Assembly: GCA_965153355.1 (NCBI GenBank)
Contig: OZ231126.1
Span: 59,272,001-59,336,000 of the forward strand
Origin: Flaccisagitta enflata
Taxonomy: Eukaryota; Chaetognatha; Sagittoidea; Aphragmophora
Direction of reading: 5' to 3'
Length of the DNA stretch: 64,000 nucleotides
A program made the translations under genes and the position numbers. The notes beneath the pieces are model-generated. The model did no database searches. It saw only the letters and a list, made by a program, of their open reading frames with translations, and was not told where the DNA came from. Shown here in pieces: positions 55,949-64,000 of this stretch (within the stretch, counting starts at the first letter, position 1; every line of letters starts with the position of its first letter).

Positions 55949-56104
55949 AACAAGGTCGGATACACGGCCACCAGTTGCGGACGGGTGGGAAGGGGCGGAA
56001 ATGCGCGTTTTCCCACTTTTCAACTCGAGCGTGACGGACCGACGGACCGACGGACCGACGGACGGACGGACAAAGCCTCTTATAGAGTTGCGTGTCCGCA
56101 ACTA
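55949..56104 (-). mobile_element. HINE-like element, TTGC subfamily, full copy
   Basis: AACAAGGTCGGATACACGGC, AGTTGCGGACGGGTGGGAAG, AATGCGCGTTTTCCCAC, a GACGGACC run, CCTCTTATAGAG and the head TTGCGTGTCCGCAACT. Confidence 0.88.
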
Positions 56105-56188
56105 AAAAGACGTGTAGAAATCAGTCTAACCCCAGCCGAAGCTCTTAATGTGTCGCGAGATGAAGAGTACGCGATGGCAACTTCACAT

Positions 56189-56524
56189 TAGAATGGGCTC
56201 AATTTGGGCATTCGAATGAAACATTATTTCCAAGCACTTTTTGTGTTCCAATCGTATAATAAGAGCCCATTCTATTTGGAAAATCGATTTGGACTTGATC
56301 TAGGCATTCCATTATCAATGCTGTAGTTATATAGAAATCATTGCTGTAGCTTTAAGAGAAATTTCCTCTATAGTAATTCTATGCAACTAAAGCCTTGATT
56401 ACGTAATGCCTAGATCAAGTACAAATCATTTTTCTTATGAGATATGGCTCTAATTATGCAAATGAAACATGCAAAGTGCTTGGAAATAATGTCTCTTTGT
56501 TATACCCAAGTTGGGTCCACTCTA
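56189..56524. mobile_element. 336-bp fully palindromic hAT-like MITE
   Basis: Ends TAGAATGGGCTCAATTTGGG and, inverted, CCCAAGTTGGGTCCACTCTA. Pairing continues through ACATTATTTCCAAGCACTTT and CTTGATCTAGGCATT. A perfect 8-bp direct repeat, CTTCACAT, flanks it (56181-56188, 56525-56532). Confidence 0.94.
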
Positions 56525-56644
56525 CTTCACATAAGACGAAGGTCGGGAAGAAACAGAATTCAAAGGAGCTGCAAAACTAAGGAGGACAAATCAAAGCAGT
56601 CAAATCTCTCTTCCTTGCTAAGTTATCATGGATGAGGATAACTT

Positions 56645-56645
<1 letters not shown>

Positions 56646-56721
<76 letters not shown>
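56646..56721. repeat. (AAC)n microsatellite
   Basis: About 25 pure AAC triplets. Confidence 0.97.
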
Positions 56722-56817
56722 CTATAATGGTTATTTATCCACTCGCTACATCTTACAAGACGAATTTTGTGTTCAGTAACATGTCTCAAGGTTAAGATTG
56801 CAGACAAATGAACGTAA

Positions 56818-57069
56818 AAAAGGCCGGATACTCAGCCAATAAGAAGCCGCTTGCGGGTTAGCAGGGGCAGTAGTGCGAGCGGGCAGGTTCAGAAATAGGG
56901 TAAGCGGGGCTGAAGTGCGGCGGGGCAGGGGCCGTTATGCACAAAAAACGTTTTTTTAGACAATTTTGCATCATTCAAATGTTCGCGTTACGGACCTCCA
57001 GGCCATCGGACCATACTTCGGACCTTCCTAGGGACACACCCTCTTATAGAATTGCTTAGCAAGCGACCA
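56818..57069 (-). mobile_element. Divergent HINE-like element
   Basis: AAAAGGCCGGATACTCAGCC, GCCGCTTGCGGGTTAGCAGG, three GGGGCAG reiterations, GGACCTCCAGGCCATCGGAC in place of a regular tetranucleotide run, CCTCTTATAGAA and the head TTGCTTAGCAAGCGACC. Old or separate subfamily. Confidence 0.7.
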
Positions 57070-57462
57070 AAAACCTTTTGCCCCAAATTGTCATGAGGAA
57101 GTTTTAGTCAACTCTATATTTTTTGCTCACCATTTCGTCCATTGTTTTCATTCTTTAGCAAGTCATTGCATAACTGCGTCAGTTTTTTGGTCCGTCTGTT
57201 TCATTTTGTTGTCTATCGTTAATTCATTATCGTCGTCGTCTCACTGTTCTTGCCCAATTTGCATATGATGAATGACAATCAAAGATGATATATATACAAA
57301 AATGACACTGTAGGTGGCCAAACCTACAAACTAGGTCGTGTGTGCTTGGCTCTGCTTGGATGTCGGTTGGTGCATTTGTACTGTGTTTTCGGCCAATTCC
57401 TTTAGAATTAAAAGGGGATTTGCAAAGAACTTCTTGGCGGTTTTCTTTGCTTCCACATAGGA
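57070..57462. other. Intergenic DNA, nothing recognised
   Basis: No feature seen. Confidence 0.4.
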
Positions 57463-57592
57463 ACAAGGCCAAGTAGGCCAATAGGGTGCGACGTGTGGAT
57501 CGTCAAACGAATGCGTTACCCGACCGACCAACAGACCAACAAACCAACCAACCGACGGACACAGCCAGTTATAGGGGTGCTTTGTCGCACCT
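57463..57592 (-). mobile_element. HINE-like element, GGTGCGAC subfamily
   Basis: ACAAGGCCAAGTAGGCCAAT, GGGTGCGACGTGTGGATCG, a GACCAACC run, AGCCAGTTATAGGGG and the head TGCTTTGTCGCACCT. Closest relative 32164. Confidence 0.86.
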
Positions 57593-57596
57593 AAAA

Positions 57597-57750
57597 AACA
57601 AGGCCATGTAGGCCAACATGTACGTCATATGGATTGTCAAACAAATGCATTATCAACCAACTTACTGACCAAAATGTAGCATGCGGGGCGGGGCTGTCTG
57701 GCCAACCTGTGAACCGACATAACGGGTTATAGAGTCGCTAGTCCGCGACT
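57597..57750 (-). mobile_element. HINE-like element abutting the previous copy
   Basis: ACAAGGCCATGTAGGCCAAC, then a body resembling 57463 (TGGATTGTCAAACAAATGCA) but a TCGC-type head (AGAGTCGCTAGTCCGCGACT). It looks like a recombinant between subfamilies. Confidence 0.72.
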
Positions 57751-58104
57751 AAAGCAAGAAGGAACGAATCAAAGTCAAATCAATGGAAAACAAATGTGAG
57801 AAAAAAAACGAAGGGAAAGAAAGAGAAAGATGAGATCGACCGAGTGGAAAAAACAATCGCCATCTGCCGAGCTGCCTGATAACAAATAAAAGGAGAGAAG
57901 GAGTGATGTAGAGGAAAGGGAGGGTGGTGAGGGAGGGGGGGGGGAGAAATGAAAAGTAAGTAATGACAGCGAAGGAAGAACGGAGAAAAGAAAAGAAAAG
58001 TGCCTCATGCCTCATAATGGATACTAGTCATCCAAGAATCGCACATGGTCAGCGGTACCCTCTGTCCTGTTGGAGTGATCCAGTAAAGAAGTGGAATGAG
58101 AGCA
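57751..58104. other. Intergenic DNA plus foldback-family flank
   Basis: From 58025, CATCCAAGAATCGCACATGG, TCAGCGGTACCCTCTGTCC is the flank seen at 30811 and 48548. Confidence 0.55.
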
Positions 58105-59168
58105 GGGCAGCAGCTGCATTTGACCACTGTCTTGTAGAACGCAGGGGGAATTTCTGGATGTTCTGGAAGGACAAATTTCAGGCCCCAAATGATTGATTTA
58201 GGTCATGGTTTCATGGATGGCAGATTTGAGGGGCTGATTTTTGGCCCAGCCCGAAGAGCAGATTTGAGTTCAAGTCTGGACACCATCCGTTCAAACTACC
58301 GCCAGGTGGTTTTTCAGTATTACTCTGGATTTTCCGCTTGTTCACACTCAATATGGACCTCCTGAACAAGAATCCAGCTTCAAAAAAATCTTTCTCGTGG
58401 CGCCTTTTGAAAAAAATCCAAAATTGATTGTTTTTTCTCTTATTTTGAAGTCAGAATTTTTAGGGTTGTTAGAAGATCTTTTTAGATAGCATATCTGAAT
58501 TCTTGATAAAATTTCCTTTCATTTGATAGGTCGCACTATATGTTTTTGAAAAGAAATAAAATTTTTGATTTCTAAGCCACCGTTACAAAAAGTAACGGTG
58601 GCTAAAAAATTGAAAATTTAATCTCTTTTGAAAAATATATAGTGCGACTTATCAAACGAAAGGAAATTTCATCAGGAATTCAAATATGCTATTTAAAAAG
58701 GTTTTCTAACAACCCTCTAGAATCTGGGTGCAATATAGAATGAAAAATTAACAATTTTGGATTTTTTTCAAAAAGCGCCACAAGAAAGATTTCTTTGAAG
58801 CTGGATCCTAGTTCAGGAAGTCCATCCTGAGTAAATTCAAGCAGAAAATTCAGAGTAATACTAAAAACCGCCTGGCGGTAATTTGGATGGATGGTGTGGA
58901 GGACAGACTAAAGGCCTGGATGGTGAATGCAAGGCCAGGAGGGCCTGTGCTAATTTGAGGCCTGGCTGCTAGTCTGAGGTTTGAAAGGATTATTCTTTAT
59001 ACATCAGAGAGCTCATTTGAGGGTTGAGAGGGCAAAGATCAGGTCTCAGGGTGCTGATTCAAGGCCTCAATGGACAATGGAAGGAGTGGACGAAAGGATT
59101 GAAATTCAAAGGGACTGATGTCTTTAAATTCACCGAGGCAGGACATAGGCCCTTTGGGGCTGCTTCCC
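58105..59168. mobile_element. Foldback element of the GGGCAGC family carrying a nested palindrome
   Basis: The left end GGGCAGCAGCTGCATTTGAC, CTTGTAGAACGCAGGGGG faces a diverged right end GGACATAGGCCCTTTGGGGC, TGCTTCCC. The minisatellite GGCAGATTTGAGG is found on both sides of the insertion at 58281-58896. Confidence 0.72.
58281..58896. mobile_element. 616-bp full-length palindromic element
   Basis: The ends CACCATCCGTTCAAACTACC and, inverted, GGTAATTTGGATGGATGGTG match. Pairing proceeds through ACCGCCAGGTGGTTTTTCAG, TCTTTCTCGTGGCGCC and TTGTTAGAAGATC-like words to a centre at ACCGTTACAAAAAGTAACGG (58581-58604). TGGA lies immediately outside both ends, a possible 4-bp duplication. Confidence 0.85.
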
Positions 59169-59340
59169 AAAAAGCCGGACACACGACCAGTAAGCTGTCG
59201 CACGCAGTTGGTACATGTAAAGCTCAGAAACCACTATTTTGGCCGATCCCACCCCATTCAAAAAACCCACCTACCGACCTATCCACCAACAGACCTACCT
59301 GCAGACACACCCTCTCATAGAATTGCCGAGAAAGCAATTC
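59168..59340 (-). mobile_element. Divergent HINE-like element
   Basis: AAAAGCCGGACACACGACCA, CTGTCGCACGCAGTTGG, CCGACCTATCCACCAACAGA, CACACCCTCTCATAGAA and the head TTGCCGAGAAAGCAATTC. Old copy, similar to 56818. Confidence 0.6.
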
Positions 59341-59504
59341 GGAAGGAGGCCAGATGGTGGAGAGAATCGCTAACATTAGATTGTTTCCTCATCACGTGGG
59401 AGTCCTTTACACACATTCACACATTCACACATTTCTTATTTCAATCTCCTACTTGGCCCACCCATACTGGCCGTGCACATATGCAAACATACTACTGTAG
59501 TTGG
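59341..59504. other. Intergenic DNA, nothing recognised
   Basis: A short ACACATTC tandem near 59408. Confidence 0.4.
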
Positions 59505-59506
59505 TA

Positions 59507-60349
59507 CCATCTGGGCCATAAATATACGGACAGCTTTAAAATGTCATAACTCACTAAATTTTGATCGCAGCCATATGATTTTTTCTTCAAAATTTGCATC
59601 TTCAAAAAATCTGTCAAGCGAGTTTTTGAAATCTTTATTCGTTTAAATGAGAGCGGAATGAAGACAACATTTGCATTTTTTGAAGATCTTGTGGACCTTG
59701 TGGAACTTGTGGAATCAAGCAAAAAACCTATAGCAGCAATATCAAAAGTGGGGCTGAAAAATTGGCAGAAAAGGTTTGGAACTACAAATTACTACACGAA
59801 TTTAAAAAAAAGACGCACCTTTGTATTTGCTGATAAAACTGACTTAAAAAGTACCAAAAAAATTTTACAGGAAGGGTGATTTTGAAGATTTTCGAATTAT
59901 CTTTCATTCTAGACCAATCCCAGATCTGTATCTTTAACGGTTTAGGAGCTAGAGCTCTTTAAAGTGAGACACCATTTTGCTGAATTGCATCTTTTTCAAA
60001 GGGACTGCAAAAACAAATTTGGCAACATTTTTACTCAAACTAATGCCATTTCCAAACGGAAAAAGATACCAGATTGGCGCCAAATGAAAGAGTTTTTCAA
60101 GGGCTTCAAAATGGTCTAAGATTTTATTTAGTTTTTTTGATTTTCAATGGCGCAATCAATCATTCAAAAGTGCGTCTTTTTTTTAAATTCGTGTAGTACC
60201 TCCAATCTCTAAAGTCAATGCAAAAGCGTGTGCAGGCAGAGGTGGATGCCCAAGACAGTGAGGCTAAATATGAGATGCAATTTGCTGTCTACTTCTAGAC
60301 AATAGATAAACATATTCACCAACTGTCCGTATATTTATGGCCAAGATGG
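59507..60349. mobile_element. 843-bp TA-flanked element with 27-bp inverted ends
   Basis: The left end CCATCTGGGCCATAAATATA, CGGACAG is inverted at the right (CTGTCCG, TATATTTATGGCCAAGATGG). TA lies on both sides (59505-59506, 60350-60351). It contains the inner foldback repeat 59790-60198. Short open frames do not resemble a transposase. Confidence 0.85.
59790..60198. repeat. Inner foldback repeat, inverted relative of 40998-41371
   Basis: TACTACACGAATTTAAAAAA, then AAGACGCAC, is inverted at the right (GTGCGTC, T run, AAATTCGTGTAGTA). The interior (CCCAGATCTGTATCTTTAAC, CAAATTTGGCAACATTTTTA) matches 40998-41371 on the opposite strand. Confidence 0.85.
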
Positions 60350-60365
60350 TATATGTAACGATTAG

Positions 60366-60740
<375 letters not shown>

Positions 60741-60972
60741 CATTTATGACTTGGACCATTTTGTTTGCCATTTTGTTGATCCTCGTTTTTATCGCGACTG
60801 TGGCAGCGTCAAATTCGTCTAAAGGTTTCCGTCTTCCGTTTTGTTGGGTAAAGTCGGATATTCTGTCGTTGATCTCAAAGCGAAGGCGGATCTGATCAAA
60901 GCGACACCTGAAATCTCTCCCGGAAGTGTAATTATTTGTCAGATTCGTGATTTTCTCTTCCGTTGCACCAGA
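60741..60972. other. Intergenic DNA, nothing recognised
   Basis: No feature seen. Confidence 0.4.
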
Positions 60973-60973
60973 A

Positions 60974-61016
<43 letters not shown>

Positions 61017-61025
61017 ACGTCGTCG
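60973..61025. repeat. (GTC)n trinucleotide microsatellite
   Basis: About 14 pure GTC units, with further scattered GTC to 61090. Confidence 0.95.
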
Positions 61026-61470
61026 TCTACATTACGATCGTCATTGTCGTCACTGTCGGTTATTCAATCGTCGTCGACTTGTCGTCATTGGCTTGTCTTT
61101 GCCTTCTATGTCATCATCGCCGTATCCTGGGGAGGGGGGAGGAAGTTTGGTGCGTGTATTCATTTTCATTTGAACCATATCCCTGTCTGCAAAATGCCAA
61201 CTGATACTAGTTACCTATACAAGTTATATAGTATAAAGGGAGTGTCGGAAGTACATTTTTGGTCAAGTTAAATGGCTGCGGCGCGCTGGCTCGACAACTG
61301 ACTGACGTCAGTTCTGATCTCTTCGCCGGCAATTTTTTCAACATCCTCTCACCTTAAGGCCACAAAGACATTTTCTCTCTCTTCATAAATTGATTCTATT
61401 TTGGGAGTCATTTTTTTTCAATATTCATGTCACCGGGTGATGAACGTGTTGCAGCAAAAGCTATTGGTTA

Positions 61471-61474
<4 letters not shown>
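61026..61474. other. Intergenic DNA, nothing recognised
   Basis: No feature seen. Confidence 0.4.

Positions 61475-61520
<46 letters not shown>
61475..61520. repeat. (CT)n microsatellite
   Basis: Pure CT. Confidence 0.96.
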
Positions 61521-61522
<2 letters not shown>

Positions 61523-61912
61523 ATCCAAATTGCATCCAAGCTACGTACACAGAGTACATGATAACAAGGAACTATTTTTATTTATCACTTGCGATGGAGC
61601 AATTCATGACAATGTCATTATGCTAAATTTATCTACAAATAAATAATTGCAATAAGAAACCAACGACTATAGTGAGACAAGTTTTCAACATACACTCTCA
61701 AACTTTGCCAACACTTTGATTTAAAAAACAGCTTTGCAATCATGACTTTCTTTTACAAATACTAAGGGTGACCACAGCACAACATCTCCTTCCGTATTCT
61801 TGCCACGTCTTCACCCCTATCCGCACCCTTATCTTCATACCCACCCCTCTTTTCCCCCCTAGCTGGCCTAGGCGTCTATACTGCCACGAGTTTTGACAGC
61901 AAAGAAATAAAA
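61521..61912. other. Intergenic DNA, nothing recognised
   Basis: No feature seen. Confidence 0.4.
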
Positions 61913-62084
61913 ACAAGGCCGGATACACGGCCACCGAAGTCGCGTGCGGGTGTGCAGGGGCCATATATGAGGTCACTAGACCATTTAGGCAGGAGCAGTT
62001 AAGTCCAAAAATAAAAATCATAAAAAAAGTAAAATGTGACGGACCGACGGACAAAGCGGGGTGTAGAGTCGCGTGCACGAGACT
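61913..62084 (-). mobile_element. HINE-like element, TCGC subfamily
   Basis: AACAAGGCCGGATACACGGC, AAGTCGCGTGCGGGTGTGCA, GGCAGGAGCAGTTAAG, a very short GACC run, AAAGCGGGGTGTAGAG and the head TCGCGTGCACGAGACT. Close to 22831. Confidence 0.87.
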
Positions 62085-62375
62085 AAAAAAATTTCGGGAG
62101 AGCGCCTTGTTTTACTGAGACGTGCAAAGATTTATATTGTCTTCTTCAGTTTTATTTTATCTTTCCTCAATGTTTTAACATCATTTTCTTTTATTTCATC
62201 TTTCTTGTAGTCGAGAGAGACAACCTTCAACTCCGTACTCTCCCTGCATTGCATAAAATTATTTAATTACGGTTCTAAGGGTTATGTTCAAATTCTTTTT
62301 GATGGTTGATTACATTTCGATTGATGTTGTTGAGTTTAATCAAAAGTCAAAACATAACTGCCCAAGAAACCGAGA
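62085..62375. other. Intergenic DNA, nothing recognised
   Basis: No feature seen. Confidence 0.4.
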
Positions 62376-62782
62376 AACAAGCCCAAGAGGGCAACAGTCG
62401 CGTGCGTCTGGAAATGACAAACAAAATGTTAAGAAATGTTGAAATGTTAAGAAATGGTAAGAAATGTTAAAAAATGTTGAAAAATGTTAAGAAATGTTAA
62501 GAAATGTTAAAAAATGTTAAGAAATGTAAAAAGATGTTAAAAAATGTTAAAAAATGTTAAAAAATGTTAAAAAATGTTAAAAAATGTTAAAAAATGTTAA
62601 AAAATGTTAAAATGCCAAAAATGTCAGAAAAGGTTAGAAAATGTTAAAAAATGTTAAAAACTGCTAAAAAATGCTAAAAAATATAAAAAAATGATAAAAG
62701 ACGTCAAAAATTTAAAAACATTACGGGATGGACCGACCGACCAACCGACAGACCAAGGTGTAGAGTTGCGTGCACGCGACTA
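62376..62782 (-). mobile_element. HINE-like element with internal AAAAATGTTA array
   Basis: ACAAGCCCAAGAGGGCAAC, AGTCGCGTGCG, then about 290 bp of a 9-10-bp array (AAAAATGTTA, AAGAAATGTT; 62418-62710), GGACCGACCGACCAACC, GGTGTAGAG and the head TTGCGTGCACGCGACT. Another case of an internal VNTR between a conserved head and tail. Confidence 0.84.
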
Positions 62783-62974
62783 AAAAACGACGACTGGTAG
62801 AAATACGTGGGATTGACGACGATCAAGGCTTCAACATTGAGGAGGAAGTTGCAGCGAAGAAAAGAGGGCAAAACTCACTTAGCTAGGATTCACTTGAATC
62901 TGACTGGGCGTAGGCGAAAAAAGAAACTAGTCGAAAACTATTTTATCGCGCACATATGGGCAGGGGTAGTGATA
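62783..62974. other. Intergenic DNA, nothing recognised
   Basis: An open frame continues from here into the repeat at 62975 but shows no known motif. Confidence 0.4.
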
Positions 62975-63215
62975 TCTCAGTTCAGGCCTCTTGATTCTGG
63001 GGCAGCGAGCAGCGCCGCTTGTCGGCAGGGTAAGAAGGATATCGGCAGGTCCCAGAAGAAGAAGGAGAAGAAGGAGAAGAAGGGGAAGAAGGAAGAAGAA
63101 TACGAAGACGAAGACTTAGTAAAGGGAGAAATGATGATTGAAGAATAGCAATTGAAATCAGCTTTAGGATGATTTGCATATTGCAGTTTTAAGATTACCA
63201 CTCCATTGCAATGTT
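62975..63215 (-). repeat. Dispersed repeat with internal GAA tract, copy 2
   Basis: Minus strand: CTGCAATATGCAAATCATCC, a TTC tract, GGGACCTGCCGATATCC and GGCGCTGCTCGCTGCCCC, then AGAATCAAGAGGCCTG. This is the inverted counterpart of 6545-6870. Confidence 0.65.
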
Positions 63216-63988
63216 GCTGATTTGATTTACAGTCAATATGAATTGAAATCATATCTTAAACTAAATCTCAATTTATTGTAAAATAGAGGGAGGAATTCTC
63301 ATGATTACTGTTTAGTTGTCAACATTGTTCTGCGTTTTACCCAGCTTTCCGCATCAGATTCGCACGGATGAAAAAACCTTTAAAAACTTATGTTAAATTT
63401 GAAATACTTCTTCATTTTCCATTATTAGACCTTTAATATTTGACGGGAAGTGGTGAGAAAGTATTGGCTGGACTCATGTCTATATGTGAATTTGTCCACT
63501 GCTTAGTGAATTCTAGTAGCTATATGAGTGTGGTGAGCATGGTAGGCATCATATTGCTGTAGAGTGCGATGGGGGGGCTTCACTTTTCTGGTCAGCAGCT
63601 TAGCAGGATAGAATTTTGCTTCTTGGCAGAAAAGAAGAATCATGAGGCCTGTGACTCAGTTATTTTCAACAAAGGTCAGGGGAAAATAACAGTGAGAAAA
63701 AGTGATTGTGAGGACCCTCGAAAAGTGAAGCAAAAACTTTTTTACAAACCAAAAAATCGAAGGGCAGACCGACAGAAAGACCGTCACTGGCGAATACACA
63801 TAACTTTTTAGATCGAGAGCGTGCGGAAGAGACCCAAAAACAAGTGAAACATTTTGTGAGCAAGAATGAGAGGTGGACGGCTACTGAGTCTGGACTCGTG
63901 AAAGCAAATTGCCGATGAGAAGAGGAAAAGAACCTTCGTTCCACGCCCCCGTCATCAGGGAGGAATCAACGATCTTTTTACTAATTTT
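63216..63988. other. Intergenic DNA, nothing recognised
   Basis: No gene, repeat or element identified. Confidence 0.4.
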
Positions 63989-64000
63989 AGGTGCGACAAA
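63989..64000 (+). mobile_element. HINE-like head cut by the window end
   Basis: AGGTGCGACAAA after a T run equals the first 12 bases of the GGTGCGAC subfamily (32164, 57463). The element presumably continues beyond the window. Confidence 0.6.

Noticed and set aside
62807-63148. 113-residue Lys/Glu-rich open frame
   Set aside because: Its right half is the GAA tract of a dispersed repeat and the left half shows no conserved motif.

Overview
The window is invertebrate-type nuclear DNA from an animal. The evidence is spliceosomal gene structure, a 5'-truncated non-LTR retrotransposon, several DNA-transposon-derived MITE families with 8-bp or TA target duplications, and a very heavy load of long microsatellites (TC/GA, GT/CA, ATC, GAA, GTCY). 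I cannot name the species. I see no bacterial operon, rRNA, tRNA or CRISPR array. Long open frames made of SLSL, HTHT, CVCV or REREs are translations of microsatellites, not genes.

Only one stretch looks like host protein-coding sequence: an exon of 666 codons at 8018-10015 (+), encoding a Ser/Gly/Asn/Pro-rich, probably disordered protein that I do not recognise. It ends at a consensus splice donor that opens straight into a (GT)n tract. The only other recognisable coding sequence is the decayed C-terminal end of a LINE reverse-transcriptase polyprotein at 53051-53639.

The rest is a dense, nested repeat landscape. (1) About forty short elements share a 5' hairpin, a CTCTATAAGAG hairpin, a (GTCS/GTCY)n microsatellite, a CCCCTGCCCACC block and a 3' GGCC...GGCCTTGTT end, and lie in both orientations between T runs. 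They resemble non-autonomous Helentrons (HINE/DINE-1) or bivalve pearl elements. They fall into subfamilies whose terminal sequences differ but keep pairing with a subterminal 3' copy. Some have gained internal minisatellites, including two with a 9-bp pyrimidine array followed by a G-rich array. (2) A foldback family has GGGCAGCGGCCCC-type inverted ends around a ~20-bp minisatellite. (3) hAT-like MITEs have 8-bp duplications (21370, 27359, 29598, 46111, 56189). (4) TA-flanked MITEs lie at 18644, 42418, 45714 and 59507. (5) A ~5-kb inverted repeat spans 12340-17296, with arms carrying 524-bp satellite units. (6) A 21-bp minisatellite at 17950-20515 is interrupted by one of the TA-flanked MITEs.

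Several insertions can be ordered. A TA-MITE split the 21-bp array. A related one split a HINE-like element at 42.4 kb. A hAT-MITE split a foldback element at 29.6 kb. Another hAT-MITE sits in one of two copies of a dispersed repeat (27.3 kb), while the second copy (44.5 kb) keeps the empty site. A 616-bp palindrome sits inside a foldback element at 58.3 kb. All calls come from reading the sequence; no database search was run.
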